Positions 26,578-36,360 are shown, counted from the stretch's first letter. The stretch: 64,000 nt of DNA from CAVTLG01 sp963735495 (GCA_963735495.1 CAVTLG010000009.1:868001-932000), one strand, 5' to 3'. Program-made: numbers and translations. The notes: generated by a model not told the origin, from the sequence alone.

Positions 26578-29055
26578 ATGCATCCAACGCCATTTGTGAC
26601 AACGGACACGGCTCTGCCACGTTCTATTAATGAGTGGGTGTTCGGCTGGGACCCCATGCCGGGTATCGTCTCCGTTTGGGCCAGTCGTGCTGGTCGTGCG
26701 GTCGTTTGGCGACGTGAGGGCGCACGCGTCCTTGCTCTCCAGCAGCAATTTCGTCCCTGGTTGCTTGCGACTGCGCTCGCCGATCTCGCTCATCTGGGGC
26801 CTGCTTTAAGCATCTCGCCGTGGCCTAAAGCGGACAACTCGCTCGTGAGCTATCGCGTGTTGGCTGGACCTGTTGGCTCGTACCGCTATCTGCTCACGGC
26901 GCGCGATGGACGTTTTCTTGAGCGTGAACTGCTCAACGGAGCGGCGCGTCGCCTGGGTCGTCGTATCAATGGTCTGGGTGAACTTGCGGATACCTACTAT
27001 CAGGTCGGTCCTGTCGAACAATATCTGATGCAGACCGGGCGTGTCTATTTCAAAGGACTCACCTACGAAGATCTGCATCGACTCCAATTCGACCTGGAGA
27101 CGACGGCCCTTGATCCTCAACGCGGGCGCATCTTCCTCATTGCTATACGCGATAGTCGTGGCTTTGCTACGATCCTCGATGCACCCACTCCCGATGATGA
27201 GGCACGCATGATTACGGCGTTCTGCCAGTTGATCCGCGAACGTGATCCAGATATCATCGAAAACCATAATATTTTTAGCTTCGACCTGGCATTTCTGGAA
27301 CATCGCGCTGCTGTGCTGGGTATTCCGCTCTTACTTGGTCGTGCCGGTGGCTCAGAAACGTTGCAGCGCCGTGAAGAGACATTAGCTATCGGACCTGAGG
27401 CGCGTCGTCGCACGCGCTATAGTGTCGCGGGACGTGAATTGATCGATACCTTAGATGCGGTGCGTCGTTATGATTTTGTCGTGCGCAACCTTCCCAGCTA
27501 CCGTCTCAAAGATGTGGCGCGCTACTTTGGCATTGCCTCCGCTGACCGCGTGTACCTGGAAGGCTCCGCTATTTTTGAGACCTATCGTCGGGACCCGGAG
27601 CTGGTTCGTCGCTACGCCCTTGACGACGTGCAAGAAGTGGATGGCCTGTCCCGCAGGTTGCTCGGTGCATCCTTTGCGCTGGCGAGCATGGCGCCGCGCC
27701 GCTATGAACGTCTGGCCTCGGCTGGTCCTGCTATGGGTATTCTTGAACCGATGCTGGTGCGGGCATACCTACGAGCAGGTGCTGCTCTACCCCAACAGGG
27801 GATGGCTGCGGGTTCCTCGCAGCCTCACGAGGGTGGTGCCGCTTATCTGTTTGCTAAAGGCGTAGCCGAGCATGTGGTGAAGGCGGATGTGGCTTCGCTC
27901 TATCCCTCACTGATGCGCTCCTTCCGTATCGGTCCCTCGTGCGACCACCTGGGCGTCTTGCTGGGTATTCTTGATCGCCTGACTGATTTACGCCTGAGCC
28001 ATAAAGCGGCGGCCAAAGCGGCAGAGGCAGGTTCATTAGAGGCCAACATGCACGATGCCACACAGGCAGCTATGAAAATCCTCATTAACGCGGCCTATGG
28101 CTACATGGGAGCTGGCTCGATGGCGCTCTTTGCCGACAGCCGTGCCGCTGACGAGGTCACAAAGCGCGGACGAGAGGTGCTCACGCACGTACTGGATGCC
28201 TTGCGGCACGCCGGTATGGCGCTGATTGAGGCCGACACTGATGGCGTCTACTTCGCTGTTCCCTCTGACTGGACGGAAGAGCAGGAGCGTCGGTTGGTTG
28301 CCCAGGTTGGATCAGCCTTACCTGCGGGCATTCGACTGGAATACGAGGGTCGCTATCGTGCCATGTTCAGCCATGAAGTGAAAAACTACGCCTTGCTGAC
28401 CTATGATGACCTGTTAGTGGTCCACGGCGTCGCGCTACGTTCGAGTCGGGCGGAGCCATTTGGCGAGCGCTTCCTACGCCAGGCTCTGCTCTGTACGATG
28501 ACTGGCGACGTGGTCGGTGTACGTACTGCTTATCTGGCCATGCTGGCAGCACTGCGCGAACGGAAGCTGCCAGCCTCTGATGTTGCTGCACGGGTACGTC
28601 TCTCCAAAACGCCCGAAGTGTATCGGGCACGTCGCTCGCAGCATCCAGAGGCGGCCTATGAGGCATTGCTGGCGGCTGGACGGACTACCTGGAGCATAGG
28701 GGAGCGTGTCCGCTTCTATCGTGTGCGTGGTGGATCTTCAGTCTGGCTCCCAGAGGAGAACGAAGAGGTTGCGGCTGGACAGGCATGGGAGGTTGAGACG
28801 GTGGACGATCCAGCTCAGCACACCTCCGTTCTCTCTCCACATCGTAGCGCTATTGCGAACCGTCGTGACTACGATGTGGAACATTACCTGCATGTCTTGT
28901 TTACCTCCTATGCTGCACGTTTGCGGAAAGCCTACCCACCTGACGGCTTTGAGCAACTCTTTCGTATGGATGAGCAGCTAGGACTGTTCGATCGGCCCAT
29001 TGAGCAGATCCAACCAAACTGGATTCACTGCTCGACGACGCCTCCCTCTCTATAA
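26578..29055 (+). CDS. Family B DNA polymerase with 3'-5' exonuclease domain
   Basis: An 825-residue replicative or repair polymerase of family B. Proofreading motifs: Exo I FDLETTALD (171-179), Exo II NHNIFSFDLAF (about 229), Exo III YALDDVQ (346). Polymerase motifs: A DVASLYPS (from 437), B KILINAAYGYMG (from 500), and C ADTDG with the catalytic DTD (553-555), then KNYA. These key residues are all present, so the protein should be active. The length is similar to archaeal PolB. It has no signal sequence and stands alone. Bacterial PolB enzymes mostly act in damage tolerance, but its role here is not known. AGGAG lies 6-7 nt before the ATG. Confidence 0.9.
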   Translation: MHPTPFVTTDTALPRSINEWVFGWDPMPGIVSVWASRAGRAVVWRREGARVLALQQQFRPWLLATALADLAHLGPALSISPWPKADNSLVSYRVLAGPVGSYRYLLTARDGRFLERELLNGAARRLGRRINGLGELADTYYQVGPVEQYLMQTGRVYFKGLTYEDLHRLQFDLETTALDPQRGRIFLIAIRDSRGFATILDAPTPDDEARMITAFCQLIRERDPDIIENHNIFSFDLAFLEHRAAVLGIPLLLGRAGGSETLQRREETLAIGPEARRRTRYSVAGRELIDTLDAVRRYDFVVRNLPSYRLKDVARYFGIASADRVYLEGSAIFETYRRDPELVRRYALDDVQEVDGLSRRLLGASFALASMAPRRYERLASAGPAMGILEPMLVRAYLRAGAALPQQGMAAGSSQPHEGGAAYLFAKGVAEHVVKADVASLYPSLMRSFRIGPSCDHLGVLLGILDRLTDLRLSHKAAAKAAEAGSLEANMHDATQAAMKILINAAYGYMGAGSMALFADSRAADEVTKRGREVLTHVLDALRHAGMALIEADTDGVYFAVPSDWTEEQERRLVAQVGSALPAGIRLEYEGRYRAMFSHEVKNYALLTYDDLLVVHGVALRSSRAEPFGERFLRQALLCTMTGDVVGVRTAYLAMLAALRERKLPASDVAARVRLSKTPEVYRARRSQHPEAAYEALLAAGRTTWSIGERVRFYRVRGGSSVWLPEENEEVAAGQAWEVETVDDPAQHTSVLSPHRSAIANRRDYDVEHYLHVLFTSYAARLRKAYPPDGFEQLFRMDEQLGLFDRPIEQIQPNWIHCSTTPPSL

Positions 29056-29394
29056 TTGAAACATCCTGGCCCTTGTGAGATCCCGTGTTATATCCTCTTG
29101 CCCGAACCTGGCTTGTCTGAGAAAGAATATCTTGCAGGCAAATCTCCCGGCTAATTCAGGGATTTCCCCGAAGATAAATCATGCAGCAAAAGCGTACACT
29201 GGTCCTGTACCTGTTGGAGAATAACCGTCAGCTCACTAAAGAAGCCGCCATTTACCACAGCTATGCGATCTTCAGACGCGAGAAGACATTTCTTATCTCC
29301 TACATTGGCATGCGCCTATGGATCTTCGTGAAACCGGCGCAGCGCGAAAAGCAGCTTGTTTTCGCATCAAATACAAAAAGTGAGTGAATGAAAA
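29056..29394 (+). other. Intergenic, no gene supported
   Basis: These 339 bp hold a 68-codon open frame (29181-29387) with no ribosome site or recognisable motif. It ends 8 bp before the lipoprotein start and may be chance. No clear promoter or hairpin is seen. Confidence 0.4.
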
Positions 29395-30213
29395 ATGATG
29401 AAACATCATGTGACATACGCGACATTGGGGAAAGTGCTCTTTTTCTTGATCATTACTGGAACATTAGCTGGCTGTGCACTGGGAAGCACATCGACAAGCG
29501 GCGGTGCGGCTAATGCGAACGGACCTGGCAATGCCGGGCAAGGACAGCGCTCGCAGGCTGTTACTGCCACGATCACACAATATAACGCATCCGCGAAGAC
29601 GCTGACAGTGAAAGAATCCGACGGTTCCACTAAGACCTATACGCTCAACAACGCGACGATTGAGAAGAGCCAGAAGATCACGCAACAGGCGTTGAGCACG
29701 CTGCTGGAAACCAGCGGCATCACGGTACGCGTCACCGGGACGCAAAGTAGCACGAACACCTATACAGCTCAAGAAGTTGTGGCCTCAAATGTCAAAGCGT
29801 CCGCTGCGCAAGGCGGAGGTGCACCCGCTGGTGCGAGTGGAACTCCGCCCGCTGGGAACGGGTTTGGCGGAGCAAGTGGTACCCCTGCGAGTGGGAATGT
29901 GCCTGGTGGGAGCGGAACTCCGCCGAGCGGGAATGCTCCTGGAGCAAGTGGGACTCTCACAGGTGGCAACGCTCATCAAGGTATCATGCTGCAAAATGCT
30001 AAGCTGGAGAACAATCAGCTTACGGGAACAAACTTGTCTGGACAATCTATTACGGTCAACCTCAGTAGTTCAACAACCATCCTACAACAGTTGTCCGGCT
30101 CCACAAGTGATCTGGTCGTTGGTCAAAGTGTCACGATTATGCTCGCTTCTGGGCAGAATAGCTCTACAACGGATGCCAGCGTGGTTATTGTAGGTGTGGC
30201 AGTGACGCAATAA
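29395..30213 (+). CDS. Secreted lipoprotein with Gly/Pro-rich spacer
   Basis: A 272-residue lipoprotein. The signal peptide (VLFFLIITGTLAGC) ends in a lipobox with Cys about residue 27. A first small beta domain (about 50-130, VTATITQYNASAKTLTV) resembles DUF5666-type OB-like modules. A low-complexity region (about 138-195) repeats ASGTPPAGN-type units. A second similar beta domain (NNQLTGTNLSGQSITVNL) follows. It should sit outside the cell on the membrane. The ligand is unknown. A perfect inverted repeat lies downstream. Confidence 0.75.
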   Translation: MMKHHVTYATLGKVLFFLIITGTLAGCALGSTSTSGGAANANGPGNAGQGQRSQAVTATITQYNASAKTLTVKESDGSTKTYTLNNATIEKSQKITQQALSTLLETSGITVRVTGTQSSTNTYTAQEVVASNVKASAAQGGGAPAGASGTPPAGNGFGGASGTPASGNVPGGSGTPPSGNAPGASGTLTGGNAHQGIMLQNAKLENNQLTGTNLSGQSITVNLSSSTTILQQLSGSTSDLVVGQSVTIMLASGQNSSTTDASVVIVGVAVTQ

Positions 30214-30251
30214 TTGGACGGCGTTGTCGCGTGTCGTTTGCCGCTTAACAG

Positions 30252-30285
30252 GCCAGGAGATCATGCGTACTGACGATCTCCTGGC
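30252..30285. terminator. Hairpin after the lipoprotein gene
   Basis: GCCAGGAGATC (30252-30262) pairs perfectly with GATCTCCTGGC (30275-30285) around a 12-nt loop. There is no T-run, so it may be a transcript-stabilising or factor-assisted element. Confidence 0.45.
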
Positions 30286-30343
30286 TGGTATCAGGACATA
30301 CAGGGCGCCAGGGTCCTAAATTTTACCCAGTTATTTCTGCCAA

Positions 30344-30476
30344 GGTTCTTAAGAACCAGCATTTTCGACAGAATGCACTTCACGTCCCGCAACGCGCCTG
30401 CCCCATGCAACGTATTCTGCATGGGGCAGGCTGTGCATGGAGAACATTTCGCGTTCTTTGATGCTAGATGTTCTCC
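30344..30476. repeat. Cluster of three perfect palindromes
   Basis: GGTTCTTAAGAACC is a perfect palindrome at 30344-30357. A 14-bp perfect stem pairs 30396-30409 with 30418-30431 around 8 nt. GGAGAACAT (30439-30447) is inverted at 30468-30476. They fill the convergent spacer between the lipoprotein and RND genes. The long stem could end transcripts from both sides, though T-runs are absent. Confidence 0.5.
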
Positions 30477-30513
30477 AACGAGCATGTCTTTGGGAAAAAT
30501 CAATCCCCTTTTC

Positions 30514-33500
30514 CTAATCTTGCGCCACGAGTTGCTTTGCGGTATCGAGTGACTCGACTGGTTTTTGCCTGACCTGCTTATCTTTCCTGCCCTCAACCAG
30601 CACGTACAGCGTGGGCACGAGCAGCAGCGTCAGGACCGTGGAGGAGATCAGTCCTCCAATGACCGTGACTGCCAGCGGTGCGGAAATGAAACCGCTGGAT
30701 TGGCTGACGCCGAGTGCCATTGGTGTAAGAGCCAGGACGGTGGCAATGGCGGTCATGAGAATAGGACGCAGACGCCGCCGACCGCCTTCAATCACCGCTG
30801 AACGTGCATCAAGTCCTCGCGCTCTGTACTGATGGACCAGGTCCAGAAGCACAATGGCGTTGGTCACGACGATACCGACCAGCATGAGTAAGCCAATCAG
30901 CGCGGGCAGACCCAGTGGGGTATTCGTAATGAACAGCAGGAAGATTGAACCAACGGCTGCAAAGGGAATGGAGACTAGCAAGATCAGCGGTTGTACCAGG
31001 CTGCGGAAGGTGCCAACCATGATGATGTAGACCAGCGCAATGGCTGCCAGCAGAGCATCCTCCAGACCACTAAATGCGCTAGCCTGGGTTGAAGTCACTC
31101 CTCCCAGAGAGTATGATGCGCCAGCCGGCAGGCTGAGCGTCTTCAGCTTTTTCTGAATGGCGCTACTGACGCCACCAGTGTTCGAGCTGGTTGAGGTTGC
31201 ACTAATCGTCGCGGTACGTGTGCCATTGTTGTGCGTGATCTGTGTGGGTCCTGTACCCTGAGCGACGGTGGCAATGGCGCTCAGCTTCACACTGCCTGTC
31301 TGCGTCGGGATCAGCAGATTTTGCAGGGCGGTTATGCTGCTGGGTTGCGAACCCAGGACGATATTGACATTCTCTTGCGTGCCGTTGATCGTGACGGTGG
31401 TGGCCGTTGCTCCCGTGTAGACCTCACGTACGTCCAGACCTACCTGGGAGGCTGTGAGGCCATACGCCTCAGCTTTTTGCGAGTCCACGGTGACGTTGAC
31501 CAGTGGCGATGCATCGGCAAGGTTGCTGCTCACATTGGTCAGGTTCGGTACGCTTTGCACAGCGCTGAGCACCTGTTGTGCTGCCTGCTGGAGCGTATTG
31601 GTATTCGTGGCCTGAACATCTACCTCTATGCTTGAGCTGTTGAAGCCGCCAGCAGACGCTGCGACCTGTAAGGTTCCGACGCCGGTCAGCGTCTTGAGAC
31701 GATCTTGTACGGTCTGTTGTACGTTCGCCTCATTTGCGGTACTGTCCGCCGTAATGGAAAATGAGGCAGTATTGTACGCCGCGCCGCCGCCGCCAAAGCC
31801 TCGGCCACCGGACCCACCAGAACCGACGGTGACCTGGTAGAACTGGATATGTGGCACCCCTTTCAGCACCGTTTCCACTTTGGCCGCCGCGTTATTCGTC
31901 GTGGTCAGGTCGGTCCCTACTGGCAGTGTCTGGCTGATGGTGAAGCTATTTTGTTGCTGACTACTGAACAAATTGGTTCCCAGGTGCGTGATCAGCGTGA
32001 GGGAAGCGACGAAGAGCAAACAAGATGCAATGATCGTGACGGCAGTGTGGCTCGTTACCCAACGGATGAGCGGAATGTAGCCGCGTTCCAGGATGCTATT
32101 TTCATGTGCCCCAACGCTCTGCTGTATAGTCTTCGTGTTGGTCTTCAAGAACCAGAAGGCCAGCACTGGAATGATGGTGAGGGCGACGAACAGTGAGGCG
32201 AGTAAGGCGATAGTCACGGCCACCGAAAATGGACTGAAAACCTCGCCGATGAGGCCGCCGACAAAGGCGATGGGCAGGAAAACAGCCACAGTGGTCAGCG
32301 TCGAGGCAGTTACTGCACCTGCGACTTCCTTCACGGCGGCTGGAATGGCGACGCGTTTCTCTTCGCCTTGATTGAGATGGCGGTAAATGTTCTCCAACAC
32401 CACAATGGAGTCATCGACCACGCGGCCAATAGCGATAGTGAGTCCGCCCAGGGTAAAGAGATTGAGCGTGTAGTTTCCCAGCCACAGACCGATGAGCGCG
32501 ATGACAATAGAGAGTGGGATGGAAATGGCTGTCACCAGGGTCGAGCGGATCGAAAACAGGAAGAACAGGATAACCAGGATCGCAAAGATTGCCCCAATCA
32601 GTGCTTCGCGCTCCAGACTCTGGATGGCGCTGGTAATCGTGGGTCCCTGGTCAGAGATGACAGCGATCTTCGTATTTCCACCCATCTTCTGCTGCAAGGA
32701 AGCAATCTGCTGATTGACTGCCTGCGAGATGCTGACGGTATTGCCGCTGTCTGACTTGGTGATCGAGACGCCCAGGCTATCTTTGCCATTGGTACGTGTG
32801 AGCGTCGTCGATGGTGCGAGGGTCTGCGCGACTGTCGCCACATCACTCAGTTTGACCGGGGTCGCGGAGGCTGCTGCGCTGGCACAACTGGCCTCGGCGG
32901 CGGCTTCACTACTACTGAGAGCTCTGCCGCTGGCGGCGGCGGCAGACAGCTCAGAACAGATTGCTGATTGCTGACTGCTATGCTCTCCCACGATCAAGTT
33001 TTTTAAATCGTTGAGAGAACCCAATGTATTGCCGACGCGAATGGCCAGGCTCTGCCCATTCGTGTTGAGTTCGCCTGCTGGCACGATGGTATTGTCGGCC
33101 TCAAGTGCGGCCTGCACCTGTGTGGTAGTTAAACCCTCATTCTTGAGTTTGGTCGCGTCAAGTGTGACGGTGACAATCTGGTTTCGCTCTCCTGTCACGT
33201 TGACACTCGCCACTCCATTAATACCCTGGAGCGCAGGTACAACAATGTTCTGGAGATTGGTTGCCAGCGTAGCATTATCCTGCGTGGAGGTCACGGCAAG
33301 CTGGATCACAGGCTGATTTGAGATGTCGAACGTCTCAACCTGCGGAGTGACGCCCGATGGCAGGCTGGCTTGCACCTTGGCGATTTGCTGCGTGAGCGTT
33401 TGACTCGCCGTCGTAAGATCGGTGCCATAATTGTACTCAACGATGATGCTTGATGAGCCCTCACTCGATGTTGAGCTTGTTTGCTGAATGCCCTGGACGC

Positions 33501-33720
33501 CCTGGATACTCTGCTCTAGTGGATCAGTGACATCCTGTTCAACGATGGAAGGCGAGGCCCCATTATATTGAGCGATAATAGAGATCGCAGGGAATGAAAG
33601 TGAAGGATACAGATCCTCCTTAAGCGACGGAATCGCCACTGCTCCGAACAGGAGAATGGCAATCGTCGCGAGGGCAACGATGCTACGGTTGGCGAGACTC
33701 AACCGGGAAAGATACGACAT
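30514..33720 (-). CDS. RND-family efflux transporter (HAE1/AcrB type)
   Basis: A 1068-residue inner-membrane transporter with the duplicated RND plan: TM1 near residue 15 (ATIAILLFGAVAIP), a large extracytoplasmic loop, TM2-6 from about 375, a second large loop, and TM8-12 at the end (GLPALIGLLMLVGIVVTNAIVLLDLV). GRVVDDSIVVLENIYR holds the TM4 Asp residues used for proton relay. Both loops contain Ser/Ala/Gly-rich insertions. No membrane-fusion or outer-membrane partner is adjacent, so it may work alone in this single-membrane lineage. It is divergent from a two-component system with which it shares a regulatory region. Confidence 0.88.
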   Translation of the reverse strand: MSYLSRLSLANRSIVALATIAILLFGAVAIPSLKEDLYPSLSFPAISIIAQYNGASPSIVEQDVTDPLEQSIQGVQGIQQTSSTSSEGSSSIIVEYNYGTDLTTASQTLTQQIAKVQASLPSGVTPQVETFDISNQPVIQLAVTSTQDNATLATNLQNIVVPALQGINGVASVNVTGERNQIVTVTLDATKLKNEGLTTTQVQAALEADNTIVPAGELNTNGQSLAIRVGNTLGSLNDLKNLIVGEHSSQQSAICSELSAAAASGRALSSSEAAAEASCASAAASATPVKLSDVATVAQTLAPSTTLTRTNGKDSLGVSITKSDSGNTVSISQAVNQQIASLQQKMGGNTKIAVISDQGPTITSAIQSLEREALIGAIFAILVILFFLFSIRSTLVTAISIPLSIVIALIGLWLGNYTLNLFTLGGLTIAIGRVVDDSIVVLENIYRHLNQGEEKRVAIPAAVKEVAGAVTASTLTTVAVFLPIAFVGGLIGEVFSPFSVAVTIALLASLFVALTIIPVLAFWFLKTNTKTIQQSVGAHENSILERGYIPLIRWVTSHTAVTIIASCLLFVASLTLITHLGTNLFSSQQQNSFTISQTLPVGTDLTTTNNAAAKVETVLKGVPHIQFYQVTVGSGGSGGRGFGGGGAAYNTASFSITADSTANEANVQQTVQDRLKTLTGVGTLQVAASAGGFNSSSIEVDVQATNTNTLQQAAQQVLSAVQSVPNLTNVSSNLADASPLVNVTVDSQKAEAYGLTASQVGLDVREVYTGATATTVTINGTQENVNIVLGSQPSSITALQNLLIPTQTGSVKLSAIATVAQGTGPTQITHNNGTRTATISATSTSSNTGGVSSAIQKKLKTLSLPAGASYSLGGVTSTQASAFSGLEDALLAAIALVYIIMVGTFRSLVQPLILLVSIPFAAVGSIFLLFITNTPLGLPALIGLLMLVGIVVTNAIVLLDLVHQYRARGLDARSAVIEGGRRRLRPILMTAIATVLALTPMALGVSQSSGFISAPLAVTVIGGLISSTVLTLLLVPTLYVLVEGRKDKQVRQKPVESLDTAKQLVAQD

Positions 33721-33891
33721 GCGATTGTTCCTCTTTTTCCTCTTTTACATATATTGATTATGATAAAATGTTACAGGCTCTTCTCTGGCTACGAGAAGGG
33801 TAATGGCAATACATCCAGAGACATGTGCAACGTTGCCTATGTATCCTGTGGCGCGTTTCCCCTCTCGCTGTTTTCAACTATAGCAGGGTTT

Positions 33892-33983
33892 CTGTAAAGA
33901 TCTTATGAAGGATTGGTCAGAATGTGATGAGGTTTGTGCGTCTGGCGCTAGCTGGTTGCCGAATCTTCATCAGAACTTTACAG
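33892..33983. promoter_or_regulatory. Inverted-repeat operator between the RND and two-component genes
   Basis: CTGTAAAGATCTTATGAAG (33892-33910) is repeated in near-perfect inverted form as CTTCATCAGAACTTTACAG (33965-33983). The whole arms match at about 19 of 22 positions. Each arm contains two CTTnAnCAG-like half-sites 11 bp apart, the spacing used by OmpR/PhoB-type regulators. It fills the 318-bp divergent spacer, so the adjacent regulator probably controls both the transporter and itself. Confidence 0.65.
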
Positions 33984-34038
33984 TTTTTGGATAAACTAAG
34001 CATATCTATGATAGCCATAAATTCGATGGAAGAAGAGT

Positions 34039-34746
34039 ATGCCGCGCACAATTCTGGTCGTTGATGACGACAAAAAAACAGTGGATTTGATCCGCCTGTA
34101 CCTGGAGAGAGAGCGCTACCAGGTCATTGTGGCCTATGATGGACAGCAGGCTCTGGAGCTAGCCAGGCAAAAGCAGCCCAACCTGATCATCCTGGATTGG
34201 ATGCTCCCGGCCATGAATGGCCTTGACGCTTGCCGCATTTTACATGCTGAAAGCGACATTCCCATTATTATGTTGTCCGCCAGGTCGACGGAAGACGAGA
34301 AACTGCTGGGCCTGAACCTGGGCGCTGATGATTACCTGACCAAGCCATTTAGTCTGCGTGAGCTGGTTACGCGAGTGCGGGTGATACTTCGGCGTGCAAA
34401 CCAGCAAGAAGAGGAAGAGCGTTTACCAGCGCTCCACCTGGGCGATCTGGTCGTCGATTTTGTGGCCCACGAAGTCAGGCTGCGGGATGCTGTCGTCCAT
34501 CTCACACCGAAAGAGTTCAAGCTGCTGGAGGCAATGGCGCGGGAGCCAGGGAGGGCTTTTAGTCGCTCGGATCTGGTCACACGTGTCTTTGGTATCGATT
34601 ATGAGGGTTTTGAACGTACCATTGATGTGCATTTGATGAACTTGCGCAAGAAAATCGAGCCTCTCCCTGATCAACCTATCTACTTGCAAACGGTGTATGG
34701 TGTCGGTTATAAGTTGAGAAAAGAGCAAGAGCGTGAAAATTCGTAG
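34039..34746 (+). CDS. OmpR/PhoB-family response regulator
   Basis: A 235-residue regulator. The receiver (ILVVDDDKKTVDLIRLYL; phospho-acceptor Asp in LIILDWMLPAMNG; then IIMLSARSTEDEKLLGLNLGADDYLTKPF) is complete. The winged-helix output shows LTPKEFKLLEAMAREPGRAFSR and VDVHLMNLRKKIE-like recognition-helix features near YLQTVYGVGYKL. Its gene overlaps the kinase by 14 bp, marking a two-component pair. The divergent RND exporter is the likely target. Confidence 0.92.
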   Translation: MPRTILVVDDDKKTVDLIRLYLERERYQVIVAYDGQQALELARQKQPNLIILDWMLPAMNGLDACRILHAESDIPIIMLSARSTEDEKLLGLNLGADDYLTKPFSLRELVTRVRVILRRANQQEEEERLPALHLGDLVVDFVAHEVRLRDAVVHLTPKEFKLLEAMAREPGRAFSRSDLVTRVFGIDYEGFERTIDVHLMNLRKKIEPLPDQPIYLQTVYGVGYKLRKEQERENS

Positions 34747-36124
34747 CCTGCACGTCCGTTTAATGTTGATGTTTATGGTCGTCGTGATGGTGGCTATAAG
34801 CGCATTCATCATATTTACGAGCTGGCTCATCAGCGACGTATTACAGAACTACGTTAACACCGAGCAAACAAGCGATCAGAGATTAATCACCCATATCCAG
34901 GATACCTATCGTCAAGCGTATAGTACGCAGCAAGTGCAGGCGCTTGTCGAGCGCATTGCTCCGCAGATCGGCACGAGAATTATTGTTGTTGATCATAACC
35001 AGGTCATCATCGCAGATTCAGCGCGCAAACTCGTTGGGCAAACGCTCACCGCCTCTCTGTTCCTTGCGCTTGACAATAACCCGAGTGGTAACCCGATCTG
35101 CCCGCCCTTTTGTCATGACCACTCTGCAACGGCCTCAGTGCGCATTATTTCAACGGACGGCAAAATTGTGATTTTTGGTGAGCCGCTAGCACAGGTGAAA
35201 TCGGAAGTCCTCGACTCGGCGCGTCACGCATTGATCCTGACGGTCCTCGTTGCGGGGCTAGTCGCTCTTATCTTAACGCTGACTCTTTCTGGCACAATTC
35301 TGCAGCCTGTGCGCGCATTAACTCTGGCTGCCAGGCGCATGGAGCAAGGTGATCTCAGTCAGCGCGTAAAGGTCAAGAAGCGGGATGAGATTGGGGATCT
35401 GGCCCATGCCTTTAATACGATGGCCGATAGTTTGGAGCTCTCCGGGCAGCTACAGCGGAAACTGGTGAGCGACGTTGCGCATGAGTTGCGCACTCCATTG
35501 ACCAATATTCGCGGATATCTTGAAGCGCTCCAGGATGAGGTGATCGAGCCGGCTCCCACCGTGATTGCCTCATTATATGAGGAAGCCATGCTCTTGAGTC
35601 GCCTGGTGACTGATTTGCAGGACCTGACACTGGCTGAAGCTGGACAACTGCACCTGCAATGTGCACCTATTGCATTGGAGGACGTTATCACCAACGCCAT
35701 CAATGGTCTCTTTCCGCAAGCCAGAAGCAAGGATCTCTCGGTATGTGTGGATGTCCCTGCTGTCTTGCCCTTAGTTGAGGCTGATCCTCAAAGAGTGGGG
35801 CAAATCCTGCGTAATTTGCTGAGTAATGCCATCAAACATACGCCGTCAGATGGAGAGATTCGCGTGAGTGCTCGCCCGCTTCAGCAGGAGGTAGAGGTGT
35901 GTGTGCAAGATACAGGGGTGGGTATCGCTGCTGAGCATCTGCCCTATCTCTTCAAGCGCTTCTATCGCGCTGATCCTTCCCGTGCTCGTGCGACCGGTGG
36001 TACGGGACTTGGCCTGGCGATTGTTGAGCAACTGGTACACGCGCATGGTGGGCATGTGACCGTTGAAAGTGGGGTAGAACGGGGCACCCGCTTTACCTTT
36101 ACGTTACCAATGGCCCTCACTTGA
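34733..36124 (+). CDS. HAMP-domain sensor histidine kinase
   Basis: A 463-residue membrane kinase. TM1 (about 10-32) and TM2 (about 163-185, LILTVLVAGLVALILTLTLS) bound an extracellular sensor of about 130 residues that contains CPPFCHD, a possible metal or redox motif. A HAMP linker follows (RRMEQGDLSQRVKVKKRDEIGDLAHAFN). The HisKA helix VAHELRTPLTNIRGYLEAL has the phospho-accepting His, then come the N box LLSNAIKHTP, DTGVGI, and the GTGLGLAIVEQLV ATP lid. GTG 34733 overlaps the regulator. It probably senses envelope or drug stress. Confidence 0.9.
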   Translation: MKIRSLHVRLMLMFMVVVMVAISAFIIFTSWLISDVLQNYVNTEQTSDQRLITHIQDTYRQAYSTQQVQALVERIAPQIGTRIIVVDHNQVIIADSARKLVGQTLTASLFLALDNNPSGNPICPPFCHDHSATASVRIISTDGKIVIFGEPLAQVKSEVLDSARHALILTVLVAGLVALILTLTLSGTILQPVRALTLAARRMEQGDLSQRVKVKKRDEIGDLAHAFNTMADSLELSGQLQRKLVSDVAHELRTPLTNIRGYLEALQDEVIEPAPTVIASLYEEAMLLSRLVTDLQDLTLAEAGQLHLQCAPIALEDVITNAINGLFPQARSKDLSVCVDVPAVLPLVEADPQRVGQILRNLLSNAIKHTPSDGEIRVSARPLQQEVEVCVQDTGVGIAAEHLPYLFKRFYRADPSRARATGGTGLGLAIVEQLVHAHGGHVTVESGVERGTRFTFTLPMALT

Positions 36125-36219
36125 CCCATTAGTGAATGCCCTGAAATCTCGACCGTTTTTGCCCTGAAAGGGGTCAGCGCATCCAGACCTGAAAACTGTA
36201 CGCGCAGGTTTAGAGCGCT

Positions 36220-36360
36220 GACTTTATCTTCGACGAGCAAACCTTCAGCAATACGGGGAACAACGTCTGGCTACAAAGCTCTGACTTTGTTCCGACTGCC
36301 TTGTATTACGACATCGAAGTCGCCAGTTCTGCCAGCACGGTCACTATCACCTCTGGTTGA
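36220..36360 (+). pseudogene. Orphan 3' end of a secreted protein gene
   Basis: A 46-codon frame (DFIFDEQTFSNTGNN, then FVPTALYYDIEVASS) ends in TGA at 36358. The frame is closed by TAG a few codons upstream, has no start codon or ribosome site, and reads like the last strands of an extracellular beta protein. Its composition fits coding sequence. I take it as a remnant, and cannot name the family. Confidence 0.45.

Noticed and set aside
29181..29387. Small gene of 68 codons before the lipoprotein
   Set aside because: No ribosome site, no motif and no clear family.
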